In this document: positions 7,709 through 15,173 of the stretch, piece by piece | Layout of the letters: each line of letters begins with the position of its first letter | How positions within the stretch are numbered: the stretch's first letter is position 1 | Assembly (NCBI GenBank): GCA_938028705.1 | Contig: CALIZI010000166.1 | Location: forward strand, 1 to 34,195 | Length of the DNA stretch: 34,195 nt | Direction: 5' to 3' | Origin: an uncultured Saprospiraceae bacterium | GTDB taxonomy: Bacteria; Bacteroidota; Bacteroidia; Chitinophagales; Saprospiraceae | Made by a program: the position numbers and the translations under genes | The notes under the pieces: generated by a model | Told to the model about the DNA's origin: nothing | The model's database searches: none | The model's input: only the letters and a program-made list of their open reading frames with translations

Positions 7709-9778
7709 TTAACTATTATTTAACATTTCTTTAAATTCATCTAAGCTCTCTGTTGGTGCCTGACACGCATAATTGCGACACAAATATATAAGTGTTTCCC
7801 CTGCTTCGGCATATTTGCCAATGAGTAAGGGATGTGCTTCACTTTCCGTTTTGGCAGCCATAATGACCTTGTGCGGAATGTATTGCTCACGTATTTGTGC
7901 AGCTATATTTTCCGCCTCCTCTCCTACTACCGCAATTTCGGCATAAGGATAGACCTTAGCCATGAGTGCCTCCGCCCAACGTGCAAATGAGGTCGGATAA
8001 TTTTGTATCGCCACCTGCATTTTGTTGAGCATCTTATCCGCAATTTCTGCATATTCATTATTGCCAAACAGCAAGCTGAGTCGTTGCAGATTGTGAATCA
8101 TCGTCGAATTGCCCGAAGGAGTGGCATTATCGTAAAATTGTCTTTGACGAACAATCACATCTTTCTGATTATCAGTCGTGTAATAAAATAATTGATGCGT
8201 TTTATCAAAGAACTTTTCGATAGTATAGCCGGTCAGTTGAGCGGCTTTATCCAAGTATTTTGTGTCAAAAGTAATTTCGTAAGCATCTATAAGGGCAGCA
8301 ATCAGGAAGGCATAATCGTTGAGAAATGCCTCGTATTTTGCCACACCGTTTTTGTAGGTATGAAAGAGAGCTGTACTGCCTTCTGCTTGTGGAAATTTTT
8401 TGAATATAAAAGCCAGATTGTCTTCTACAATTTGGCGATACGTTTCGTTTTGAGTAGCTTCGTAAGCCTTCGCAAATCCTGTACACATCAACGCATTCCA
8501 ATCCAAGAGTATCTTATCATCCAAGCCCGGTTTGATGCGTTTTTCACGATGTTGGAAAAGTTTTTGACCAAGTGTGTCCAACTTTTCTTTAGTTTGTACG
8601 AAATCCAAAGCGTTTTGTTCCGTAAAGGTTTGAAGATATATAGGGCGATTAAGTATATTTTTATGTTCCCAATTGCCTTCTTCACTCACATCGTAGAATG
8701 CACAAAACAATTCGGCATCCGCTCCCAACACTTCCTCAATTTCCGATTTATCCCATACAAAAAACTTACCTTCCACACCTTCCGAATCTGCATCTTGAGC
8801 AGCATAAAAACCGCCTTCTTCACTTATCATTTCACGTTGGATATAGGTCAGCGTTTCGTTGATGGTTTCTTTGTAGAGCGGCTTGCCCGTCAACTTACAG
8901 GCATCAGCCAATAAGCGTACCAAAAGGGCATTATCATATAACATTTTTTCAAAATGCGGAATCAGCCAAGCCCTGTCGGTCGCGTATCGTGCAAATCCAC
9001 CGCCGATTTGGTCATAGATTCCACCCTGAATCATTTTATCCAATGACAAAACAACATGGTCAAGGGCTTCCTGTGCATTTGCCCCCGCAATATTTTTTGT
9101 ATGATAATAATATTTCAATAAATAGCTCAACGCCATACTGCCCGGAAATTTGGGCGCAGCGCCAAAGCCCCCTTCTACCCTATCAAATCGCTCCCTTATT
9201 TTATAAAAAATATCTTGCAGTAGTTGGAAATCCTCAATGCGTTTTTCCTGCGTTCCAATCCTGTCCATCAATGCGGTATCCGACTTTTCAAGATGCTGCA
9301 TGAGTTGCTTGGCTTGCTCTTCTACGGTCTCCCGCTTATTGAGAAACGAACTGGAAATAGATTGCAATACCTGACTCCATGACGGACGCTGATACTTTGA
9401 CACAGGCGGAAAATATGTACCCCCATAAAAAGGACGTGCATCCGGTGTTAAAAAACAGTTAAGGGGCCAACCACCCGCTCCGGTCAACACTTGTACGGCT
9501 TCCATATATATGGCATCAATGTCGGGGCGTTCTTCTCTATCCACTTTTATATTAACAAAATGCTCGTTCATATACGCAGCAATTTGCTCATCTTCAAAGG
9601 ATTCATGTTCCATCACATGACACCAATGGCAGGCAGAATACCCAATACTGACCAAGATAGGTTTGTTTTCAGCTTTGGCTTTTTGCAAGGCTTCATCGCT
9701 CCAAGGATACCAATCCACCGGATTGTGAGCGTGCTGCAATAGGTAAGGGCTTGTTTCGTGGATAAGGCGGTTTGGCAT
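7709..9778 (-). CDS. DUF255 thioredoxin-fold protein (YyaL/SPATA20 family)
   Basis: A 689-residue cytosolic protein. The N-terminal domain (about residues 1-165) is the DUF255 thioredoxin-like fold, opening with [20 protein letters not shown] and carrying the redox-type motif C50-H-W-C53-H in [30 protein letters not shown] and [10 protein letters not shown] motifs follow. From about residue 190 comes a six-hairpin (alpha/alpha barrel) region with [35 protein letters not shown] and [18 protein letters not shown], like N-acylglucosamine epimerase or glycosidase-like enzymes. Homologues include bacterial YyaL and vertebrate SPATA20; the reaction is not established. Length is normal. The gene stands alone: 187 bases separate it from the PorP-like gene, and a gene-free AT-rich stretch lies upstream. 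Confidence 0.94.
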   Translation of the reverse strand: MPNRLIHETSPYLLQHAHNPVDWYPWSDEALQKAKAENKPILVSIGYSACHWCHVMEHESFEDEQIAAYMNEHFVNIKVDREERPDIDAIYMEAVQVLTGAGGWPLNCFLTPDARPFYGGTYFPPVSKYQRPSWSQVLQSISSSFLNKRETVEEQAKQLMQHLEKSDTALMDRIGTQEKRIEDFQLLQDIFYKIRERFDRVEGGFGAAPKFPGSMALSYLLKYYYHTKNIAGANAQEALDHVVLSLDKMIQGGIYDQIGGGFARYATDRAWLIPHFEKMLYDNALLVRLLADACKLTGKPLYKETINETLTYIQREMISEEGGFYAAQDADSEGVEGKFFVWDKSEIEEVLGADAELFCAFYDVSEEGNWEHKNILNRPIYLQTFTEQNALDFVQTKEKLDTLGQKLFQHREKRIKPGLDDKILLDWNALMCTGFAKAYEATQNETYRQIVEDNLAFIFKKFPQAEGSTALFHTYKNGVAKYEAFLNDYAFLIAALIDAYEITFDTKYLDKAAQLTGYTIEKFFDKTHQLFYYTTDNQKDVIVRQRQFYDNATPSGNSTMIHNLQRLSLLFGNNEYAEIADKMLNKMQVAIQNYPTSFARWAEALMAKVYPYAEIAVVGEEAENIAAQIREQYIPHKVIMAAKTESEAHPLLIGKYAEAGETLIYLCRNYACQAPTESLDEFKEMLNNS

Positions 9779-10087
9779 GTGGTGAATGTAAAATGTAAAC
9801 TCAATTTTTGTATTATAATTTTATATTGTTTATAATATATTGATTAATAATTTTTTATTAAAATAAAAATTATTTATTATAAATTATTTTTTAATTTATA
9901 ATTATTTTAAAATCAAAATATTAATAAATTTATAATTATTATAATGCAAAAACGGCTTGTAAAATAATGAATTAAAAATGTAAAAGTAGCGATAGGATGT
10001 GAAATACTTTTATTTTAGAAAAATTATTTATAAAAAATTACCCCAAGTTGAATATGTCGTCACCAAGTTTTAAAATCGAACAATGGT
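9779..10087. other. AT-rich intergenic stretch
   Basis: About 310 bases, extremely A+T rich, with long TTATAA/AATAATT runs between 9815 and 9950. Neither strand shows a convincing open frame or a stable GC-bearing hairpin. It marks the boundary between the DUF255 gene and the accessory island that follows. Confidence 0.6.
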
Positions 10088-10147
10088 ATGTAACGCCGTC
10101 AGCCTGACGGCAAAGCACCGATTACCGTCAGGCTGACGGTGTTACAT
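10088..10147. repeat. REP-like double palindrome
   Basis: Two 23-base arms (10088-10110 and 10125-10147), complementary at 22 of 23 positions, flank a 14-base loop. Each arm contains its own palindromic core (CCGTCAGCCTGACGG and CCGTCAGGCTGACGG), so the unit can fold either as one long hairpin or as two small ones. The GC-rich arms stand out from the AT-rich surroundings. This resembles a REP/BIME-type dispersed element; no RAYT transposase is present nearby. Confidence 0.75.
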
Positions 10148-10153
10148 GCTCTC

Positions 10154-10221
10154 GATATTTGAATATTCTTCCAAAAATCCCTAACTTGCATACATGACAA
10201 TTACGATTAACATAGAAAATG
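10154..10221 (+). repeat. 68-bp direct repeat, copy 1
   Basis: Identical to 10968-11035 at 62 of 68 positions with no gaps. It covers an upstream region (CTAACTTGCATAC just before ATG) and the first nine codons of the antitoxin gene at 11008. All six differences fall in the noncoding part between the TTTGAATAT block and CTAACTTG; the coding part is identical, pointing to a recent duplication or to gene conversion. Confidence 0.85.
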
Positions 10222-10241
10222 TAAAAACCACTAACTTGTAA
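10194..10241 (+). pseudogene. Truncated antitoxin start (15 codons)
   Basis: The frame encodes MTITINIENVKTTNL and stops. Its first nine residues are identical to the start of the antitoxin-like protein at 11008-11229, after which the sequences diverge completely. It therefore looks like the 5' stump of a second antitoxin gene, cut off where the nucleotidyltransferase module begins, 4 bases before the next ATG. It might also be translated as a short leader coupled to the downstream gene; the sequence alone cannot separate the two. Confidence 0.55.
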
Positions 10242-10245
10242 AGTA

Positions 10246-10452
10246 ATGAATGACTACAAATTAGACCGGACAGCTTTCAAAATGCAGACTTTCGAGGAGG
10301 CAGATATGCAGTATGAATTTTGGAAAAAGCAAAGCATAGACGAGCGATTTCGTGCAGCTTTTTACCTCAATAGTATTGCCTATGATTTTGATTTGAATAA
10401 CCCTCCACGTATCAATAAGACCGTTTTTTCTATGCGAAAACTTGCCCACTGA
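10246..10452 (+). CDS. Small protein paired with nucleotidyltransferase
   Basis: A 68-residue soluble protein that I recognise only as the kind of small Bacteroidota protein found upstream of short nucleotidyltransferases. It has a helical centre (TFEEADMQYEFWKKQSIDERFRAAFYLNSIAY) followed by a proline-bearing tail (NNPPRINKTVFSMRKL). No catalytic motif or DNA-binding fold is visible. Its TGA overlaps the next gene's ATG by one base (TGATG), so the two are probably translated together. The pairing suggests a toxin-antitoxin or minimal-nucleotidyltransferase system in which this protein is the partner. That role is inference from gene order only. Confidence 0.65.
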   Translation: MNDYKLDRTAFKMQTFEEADMQYEFWKKQSIDERFRAAFYLNSIAYDFDLNNPPRINKTVFSMRKLAH

Positions 10453-10919
10453 TGAATATCTTTAATACTGATTTTCAGGATTTTATCACTGCATTGAACG
10501 ATAACGATGTAGAATACATATTACTTGGTGGATATGCAGTAATTCTACACGGCTACTCGCGCAATACGGGGGATATGGATATTTTTGTGAGAAAAAGTGA
10601 AGAAAATTATCGCAAATTACAACTTGCTTTCCGACAGTTTGGGATGCCGATGTTTGATATGACATTGGATAATTTTCTGCATAATTCTACATTAGATGTA
10701 TTTACTTTTGGTATGCCACCCGTGAGTATTGATATTTTGACTCAGCCAAAAGAATTAGATTTTGATGAGGCATTTGAAAATGCTGAAATGAAAGAGGTGG
10801 ACGGAATAAATATCAAAGTAATTCATCTGAATGACCTTATCCGACAGAAAAAAGCAGTAAATCGTGCGAAAGATTTGAATGATATTGAGCATTTAAGTGG
10901 ATTAAGCGAAGAAGAATAA
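10452..10919 (+). CDS. MNT-like nucleotidyltransferase (AbiEii/DUF6036-like)
   Basis: A 155-residue protein with a minimal nucleotidyltransferase fold. Visible motifs are GGYAVILHGYSRNTGDMDIFV with the glycine pair at 26-27 and the metal-binding aspartates D41 and D43, then a third acidic residue in VSIDILT (D94). The C-terminus reads LIRQKKAVNRAKDLNDIEHL, typical of this group. Related proteins act as toxins or antitoxins that transfer nucleotides to tRNA or to a partner protein; which applies here is unknown. It is much shorter than AbiEii toxins (about 300 residues), so it is the stand-alone type. It is translationally coupled to the 68-residue protein upstream. The catalytic set appears intact, so the gene is probably functional. 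Confidence 0.82.
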   Translation: MNIFNTDFQDFITALNDNDVEYILLGGYAVILHGYSRNTGDMDIFVRKSEENYRKLQLAFRQFGMPMFDMTLDNFLHNSTLDVFTFGMPPVSIDILTQPKELDFDEAFENAEMKEVDGINIKVIHLNDLIRQKKAVNRAKDLNDIEHLSGLSEEE

Positions 10920-10967
10920 AGCACACCTCAAATTATCATATTTATTTTAAAACAATCGCCTTTCCTT

Positions 10968-11035
10968 GATATTTGAATATCTACCTAAAAACCCCTAACT
11001 TGCATACATGACAATTACGATTAACATAGAAAATG
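10968..11035 (+). repeat. 68-bp direct repeat, copy 2
   Basis: The intact copy of the repeat at 10154-10221, lying in its native place: the upstream region and first nine codons of the antitoxin-like gene at 11008. The shared block CCTAACTTGCATAC immediately before the ATG may be a -7-like promoter element with a very short leader, but it does not match TAnnTTTG exactly. Confidence 0.85.
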
Positions 11036-11229
11036 CAGCCGAATATCAATGGATTGCCAAATATCTTGACGAATTGAAGAGTCATCCGACAGTGAAAGTG
11101 GACATTCAAAATGCTGATGAAAAAGATTGGGATAAAGCTGTTCAAGACTTGCGAGACTTTATCAAGTATGATGCTCCTAAAATAGATAAAATCGAATGGA
11201 TGACAAGAGAAGAACGCAATGAAAGATAA
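11008..11229 (+). CDS. Putative antitoxin of a PIN-domain toxin
   Basis: A 73-residue acidic protein, MTITINIENAAEYQWIAKYL at the start and rich in D, E and K thereafter, ending in EWMTREERNER. It overlaps the PIN-domain gene by 11 bases, the usual arrangement of a VapB-type antitoxin before its toxin. I see no clear AbrB, ribbon-helix-helix or Phd fold from sequence alone; the first strand (TITINIEN) followed by helices resembles small Bacteroidota antitoxins of unassigned fold. Its 5' end is duplicated about 810 bases upstream. The function is inferred from position and size. Confidence 0.7.
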   Translation: MTITINIENAAEYQWIAKYLDELKSHPTVKVDIQNADEKDWDKAVQDLRDFIKYDAPKIDKIEWMTREERNER

Positions 11230-11653
11230 AATTTTTTGGGATAGCAATCTTTGGGTCTATGTAGCTCTGGATGTATTGAGTCCACCGGAAGTTACCAAAC
11301 AAAATGCACTTTTGAACATGCTGTCGAAGCGACCACATTTGGTATCTTCCGCACAGGTGTTCAATGAAGTTGGCAATGTTTTACAGAGAAAATATAAATA
11401 TTCAGAACAGAAAACAGCCAAATTTTTTGAAAAAATAGACCGATTCACCCACTGCATTCCACTTACTAAAGACCTCTCTTTCAAAGCCTTAGACCTCAAG
11501 GCACGGTATCAATTGAGTTGGTTTGACAGTCTCATCGTAGCGGCTGCACTGGAAGCGGAATGTGATATACTTTATACCGAAGATTTGCATGACGAATTGG
11601 TTGTTGAACAAACCCTGACTGTCAAAAATCCTTTTAAGTCTATGTTGGGATAG
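11219..11653 (+). CDS. PIN-domain ribonuclease toxin (VapC-like)
   Basis: A 144-residue PIN-domain protein, probably an Mg2+-dependent endoribonuclease toxin. The acidic active-site residues are in place: D8 in IFWDSNLWVY, E50 in QVFNEVGNVL, D103 in LSWFDSLIVAAAL, and the C-terminal acidic pair E121/D122 in CDILYTEDLHDEL. Length is standard. The upstream antitoxin-like gene overlaps by 11 bases, so the two form one unit. The variant FWDSN instead of the commoner FLDTN is conservative. Nothing suggests decay. Its cellular target cannot be read from sequence. Confidence 0.88.
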   Translation: MKDKIFWDSNLWVYVALDVLSPPEVTKQNALLNMLSKRPHLVSSAQVFNEVGNVLQRKYKYSEQKTAKFFEKIDRFTHCIPLTKDLSFKALDLKARYQLSWFDSLIVAAALEAECDILYTEDLHDELVVEQTLTVKNPFKSMLG

Positions 11654-11667
11654 TGATTGAATACTAC

Positions 11668-12774
11668 TTAAATTATCGTAGAAATCCCTTCCGACACTCT
11701 ATCATAATACACATTAGCACCTGTAATGATAGCTGAAATAACATCGCCCATTTGCGAACAAGTGTAGGTGATGGTCGGTTGCAAATCGGGTGTTCCGATG
11801 CCTTTCTCCAGACAAGAACTTACCGCTTGATCAATAGCCATAGCTTCCTCGAAAAGTCCGAAAGATTTGAGCATTAAGACGACGGAATGAATGGTAGCAA
11901 TCGGGTTGGCAATATCTTTTCCGGCAGCTTGCGGATACGAGCCATGTATGGGTTCGAACAGCGATGTTTTGATGCCTTGCGACGAAGACGGCAACATACC
12001 TAATGACCCAACCAAAACGCTTGATTCGTCCGAAATAATATCGCCAAACATATTGCTGGTCAAAATAACATCAAATTGTTTGGGATGTATAACTAACTGC
12101 ATCGCAGCATTATCTACAAACATAAAATCCAATTCGACCTTCGGGTATTGCTTTGCAAACTCAGTGACAACTCTACGCCATAGGCGCGAGGTTTCAAGTA
12201 CATTTGCCTTGTCTATCAAGGTGACTTTTTTGCGGCGGTGCATGGCAGCTTCAAAGGCAGATTTGGCGATGCGCTCTATTTCATTGACTGAATACGTGCA
12301 AGTATCGAATGCAGTTTGACCATCTTTACTTGTCGCTTTTTCTCCGAAATATATCCCGCCGGTTAGCTCGCGGTAAATGACCATATCCACACCTTTTATA
12401 TTGTCCTCTTTTAAAGGTGAAAGATGCAATAATTTTGGATATGTTTTGACCGGACGAACATTGCAATACAAACCCAATTTTCGACGTAAACGCAACAAAC
12501 CTTGTTCGGGTCTGACCTTCAAATCAGGATTATTATCGAACTTCGGATCACCGATAGCACCCAAGAGTACGGCATCGGCATTGAGACAGGCTTCAACGGT
12601 TTTTTCGGGTAGCGGGTTGCCCGTTTTTTGAATCGCTATTGCACCAATATTCGCATGAATATATTTAAATTCATGTTCATATTTTTCCCCTATGGCATCC
12701 AATACTTTAAGTCCTTGCTTGACGACTTCCGGTCCTATGCCATCGCCGGATAATACAGCTATTTTCTTTTTCAT
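11668..12774 (-). CDS. leuB: 3-isopropylmalate dehydrogenase LeuB
   Basis: A 368-residue cytosolic enzyme that oxidises and decarboxylates 3-isopropylmalate to 2-ketoisocaproate with NAD+, the third dedicated step of leucine synthesis. The N-terminus has IAVLSGDGIGPEVVKQGLKV. The substrate-binding segment has LLRLRRKLGLYCNVRPVK, and the signature ELTGGIYFGEK follows. The Mg2+-binding aspartates lie in FVDNAAMQLV and NMFGDIISDESS, and the NAD site in EPIHGSYPQAAGKDIANP. Length is typical. It is the last gene of leuA-C-D-B; its stop lies 14 bases from the stop of the convergent PIN gene. It is separated from leuD by a 93-base spacer full of inverted repeats. Confidence 0.97.
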   Translation of the reverse strand: MKKKIAVLSGDGIGPEVVKQGLKVLDAIGEKYEHEFKYIHANIGAIAIQKTGNPLPEKTVEACLNADAVLLGAIGDPKFDNNPDLKVRPEQGLLRLRRKLGLYCNVRPVKTYPKLLHLSPLKEDNIKGVDMVIYRELTGGIYFGEKATSKDGQTAFDTCTYSVNEIERIAKSAFEAAMHRRKKVTLIDKANVLETSRLWRRVVTEFAKQYPKVELDFMFVDNAAMQLVIHPKQFDVILTSNMFGDIISDESSVLVGSLGMLPSSSQGIKTSLFEPIHGSYPQAAGKDIANPIATIHSVVLMLKSFGLFEEAMAIDQAVSSCLEKGIGTPDLQPTITYTCSQMGDVISAIITGANVYYDRVSEGISTII

Positions 12775-12801
12775 TGATATTCTATTGGTGTCCGCTGTTT
12801 A

Positions 12802-12868
12802 TCAGTCCGCTGTCCACAGTCTCGCGTTAGTCAGCGGACAGCGGACAGCGGACTGAAAGACTGTGGAC
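12802..12868. repeat. Intercistronic inverted repeats, leuD-leuB
   Basis: Two overlapping pairings are possible: a perfect 14-bp stem TCAGTCCGCTGTCC (12802-12815) with 12843-12856, and a perfect 11-bp stem GTCCACAGTCT (12812-12822) with 12858-12868. They share bases, so the folds exclude each other. The region is built from tandem GTCCGCTG words and reaches the leuD stop codon. Confidence 0.75.
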
Positions 12869-13461
12869 TAAAAAATCACTTGTTTTTGTTCAAATTGTTC
12901 GATTTCTTCTTTCAAAGTTAGCAAATAATCGATATCATCATAGCCATTTAGCAAACAAGTTTTTTTGTATACATCAATTTCAAAGTTTTCCGTCTTTTGA
13001 GTCGGCACTATCGTAATTTCTTGTGCTTCAAGGTCTATGCGAATTTGTGTTTGTGGATTTTTTTCAATTTCTGTAAAAATCTTATGCAAAAATTCATCAG
13101 AAACCTTAACAGGCAGTAGCCCGTTATTCAAAGCATTACTTTTAAAAATATCCGCAAAAAAACTAGACACTACGGCACGAAAACCATAGTCATAAATCGC
13201 CCATACTGCATGTTCGCGGCTTGAGCCACAACCGAAGTTTTTGCCCGCTACCAATACCTTTCCCTCGTAGGTCGGATTATTCAAAATAAAATCGCGCTTA
13301 GGGCTGCGGTCTCCATCATATCGCCAATCACAAAACAGATTTTCACCAAAACCTTCCCGCGTAGTAGCTTTCAAAAAACGGGCGGGGATGATTTGGTCGG
13401 TATCCACATTTTCGATAGGTAAGGGAACAGCGGTCGAGCTAAGTGTCGTAAATTTTTCCAT
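12868..13461 (-). CDS. leuD: 3-isopropylmalate dehydratase small subunit LeuD
   Basis: A 197-residue subunit that pairs with LeuC to isomerise 2-isopropylmalate to 3-isopropylmalate. The family motifs are visible: [20 protein letters not shown] near the start, then [19 protein letters not shown], then the [22 protein letters not shown] stretch near the middle. Length is normal for the bacterial small subunit. The start ATG at 13461 is clear. It sits between leuC (138-base spacer) and leuB; both spacers hold long inverted repeats. Its stop codon lies inside the repeat tract at 12802-12868. Confidence 0.97.
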   Translation of the reverse strand: MEKFTTLSSTAVPLPIENVDTDQIIPARFLKATTREGFGENLFCDWRYDGDRSPKRDFILNNPTYEGKVLVAGKNFGCGSSREHAVWAIYDYGFRAVVSSFFADIFKSNALNNGLLPVKVSDEFLHKIFTEIEKNPQTQIRIDLEAQEITIVPTQKTENFEIDVYKKTCLLNGYDDIDYLLTLKEEIEQFEQKQVIF

Positions 13462-13473
13462 AATATATTTTTG

Positions 13474-13594
13474 TTTTGAACCACGAAGCGCACTAAGGGC
13501 ATGAAGGTCGAACAGACGTAAAAGTAAACGAAGTTTTTAGTGTACTTTATCTTAATTCGACTTTCGTGTTCTTAGTGCGCTTTGTGGTTCAAAA
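13474..13594. repeat. Long inverted repeat, leuC-leuD spacer
   Basis: Arms 13474-13497 and 13571-13594 are complementary at 23 of 24 positions (arm core GAACCACGAAGCGCACTAAG). The pairing continues imperfectly inward to 13512 and 13556, so a hairpin of nearly 40 bp per side fills the spacer. Words of this kind, repeated inside the arms (CACGAAGCGC, CATGAAGGTCG), are common in Bacteroidota spacers. No T tract follows. Confidence 0.8.
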
Positions 13595-13599
13595 AACAT

Positions 13600-14988
13600 T
13601 CAAATTAAAGTTCGGACATCTACAATTTTTCCGGCTACGGCGGTCGCAGCGGCGGTCAGCGGACTTGCCAAAATGGTTCTTGCGCCCGGTCCTTGTCTGC
13701 CTTCAAAGTTTCGGTTGGAGGTCGAGACACAGTATTCTCCAGCGGGTACTTTATCCTCATTCATGCCCAAGCAAGCGGAGCAACCGGGTTCGCGCAGTTC
13801 AAATCCGGCTTCGAGCAATATCTTGTCCAAGCCTTCGCGTTTGGCTTGGGCTTCTACTTGTTTGGAGCCGGGAACGACCATGACATTGACGTGCGCTGCC
13901 TTGCGTTTTCCTTTTACAAAATTGGCAACCAAACGCAAATCCTCAATCCGCGAATTGGTGCAACTACCGATAAAAACATAATTTATCGGTTTACCAATCA
14001 TATTTTCTCCAGCATCTAAATCCATGTAATTCAATGACTTCTGTAAGGATTTCGCGTTTTCTGTTTCTTCTAATGTCGGTATATTTTCGGAAATACGAAT
14101 ACCCATACCCGGATTTGTGCCATACGTGACCATCGGTTCAATGTCTTCCGCTTTGAAGTAATATTCTTTATCAAAAACGGCATCGTCATCGCTTTTCAAC
14201 GTCCGCCAATGCGCTACTGCCGCTTCGTATTCTGCGCCTTGTGGTGCAAATTTTCTACCTTTTATATAGTCAAAAGTCGTCTCGTCGGGAGCAATAATAC
14301 CGCCTCTCGCCCCCATTTCAATACTCATATTACAAATCGTCATTCGCGCTTCCATTGAAAGGTTGCGAATCGTACTGCCCGCATATTCTACAAAGTAACC
14401 CGTACCACCGCTTGTCGTCAATTTTGAAATAATATATAAAATAATATCTTTCGATAATACACCATTTTGCAATTCGCCATCCACTGTGACACGCATCGTT
14501 TTTGGCTTCGTTTGAATGAGACATTGAGTTGCCATCACCTGCTCAATTTGACTTGTACCAATGCCGAATGCCACACATCCAAACGCCCCATGCGTAGAGG
14601 TATGACTGTCGCCACATACCATCGTCATGCCCGGTTTGGTGATGCCCAATTCAGGTCCGATGACGTGTACAATGCCTTGATAAGCATGACCCAAGCCATA
14701 GAGTTCGAGACCGTGTTTGTCGCAATTTTTAATCAAGGTATCTACCTGATGTCGGGAGAGTTTTTCGGTAATCGGCAGGTGCTGATTTTTGGTGGGTACA
14801 TTATGGTCAGCCGTAGCGACGATTTTTTCTTTTCGGAACAGCGGCAGACCGCGAGCCTCCAATCCTGCGAATGCTTGTGGGCTAGTCACTTCGTGTATAA
14901 AATGACGGTCAATATACAGCACTTGGGAGCCACTCTCTAAGGTCTTGACGATGTGGGCATCCCATATTTTATCAAATAATGTATTCAA
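13600..14988 (-). CDS. leuC: 3-isopropylmalate dehydratase large subunit LeuC
   Basis: A 462-residue [4Fe-4S] aconitase-family subunit. The iron-sulfur ligands are C343 in [14 protein letters not shown] and C403 and C406 in [29 protein letters not shown] and [16 protein letters not shown] are also typical. The start is a TTG: the N-terminus [17 protein letters not shown] aligns with the usual LeuC start, an in-frame TAA lies 9 bases upstream, and no in-frame ATG occurs before residue 135 or so, deep inside the conserved core. Upstream is an A-rich run rather than a Shine-Dalgarno sequence. The gene follows leuA by 185 bases, almost all of it an inverted repeat. Confidence 0.97.
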   Translation of the reverse strand: MNTLFDKIWDAHIVKTLESGSQVLYIDRHFIHEVTSPQAFAGLEARGLPLFRKEKIVATADHNVPTKNQHLPITEKLSRHQVDTLIKNCDKHGLELYGLGHAYQGIVHVIGPELGITKPGMTMVCGDSHTSTHGAFGCVAFGIGTSQIEQVMATQCLIQTKPKTMRVTVDGELQNGVLSKDIILYIISKLTTSGGTGYFVEYAGSTIRNLSMEARMTICNMSIEMGARGGIIAPDETTFDYIKGRKFAPQGAEYEAAVAHWRTLKSDDDAVFDKEYYFKAEDIEPMVTYGTNPGMGIRISENIPTLEETENAKSLQKSLNYMDLDAGENMIGKPINYVFIGSCTNSRIEDLRLVANFVKGKRKAAHVNVMVVPGSKQVEAQAKREGLDKILLEAGFELREPGCSACLGMNEDKVPAGEYCVSTSNRNFEGRQGPGARTILASPLTAAATAVAGKIVDVRTLI

Positions 14989-15003
14989 TTTTTTTTAAAT
15001 TTA

Positions 15004-15172
15004 AAATGTAAAATAATAAATGTAAAATGTAAAAGTGAAATTAGTTATAAGTTCAAATATTAAATTTAATTTTAACAATTATTCTTCTATTTAAAAATTT
15101 GAAAATCAAATAGATAATATAAAATTCTCGCGTACTACCACTTTTAAATTTTACATTTATTATTTTACATTT
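15004..15172. repeat. 34-bp inverted repeat, leuA-leuC spacer
   Basis: Arms 15004-15037 and 15139-15172 are complementary at 33 of 34 positions and consist of tandem ATGTAAAA words; the loop is 101 AT-rich bases. The element fills the spacer from 1 base past the leuA stop to 15 bases before the leuC start. It is the longest of the intercistronic repeats in this window. There is no open frame within it, and the AT-rich arms have low stability per base pair. Confidence 0.85.
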
Positions 15173-15173
15173 C

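Noticed and set aside
8192-8914. A 240-codon open frame antisense to the DUF255 gene.
   Set aside because: It lies wholly inside a well-conserved gene and its translation is low-complexity and phenylalanine-rich, typical of an antisense shadow.
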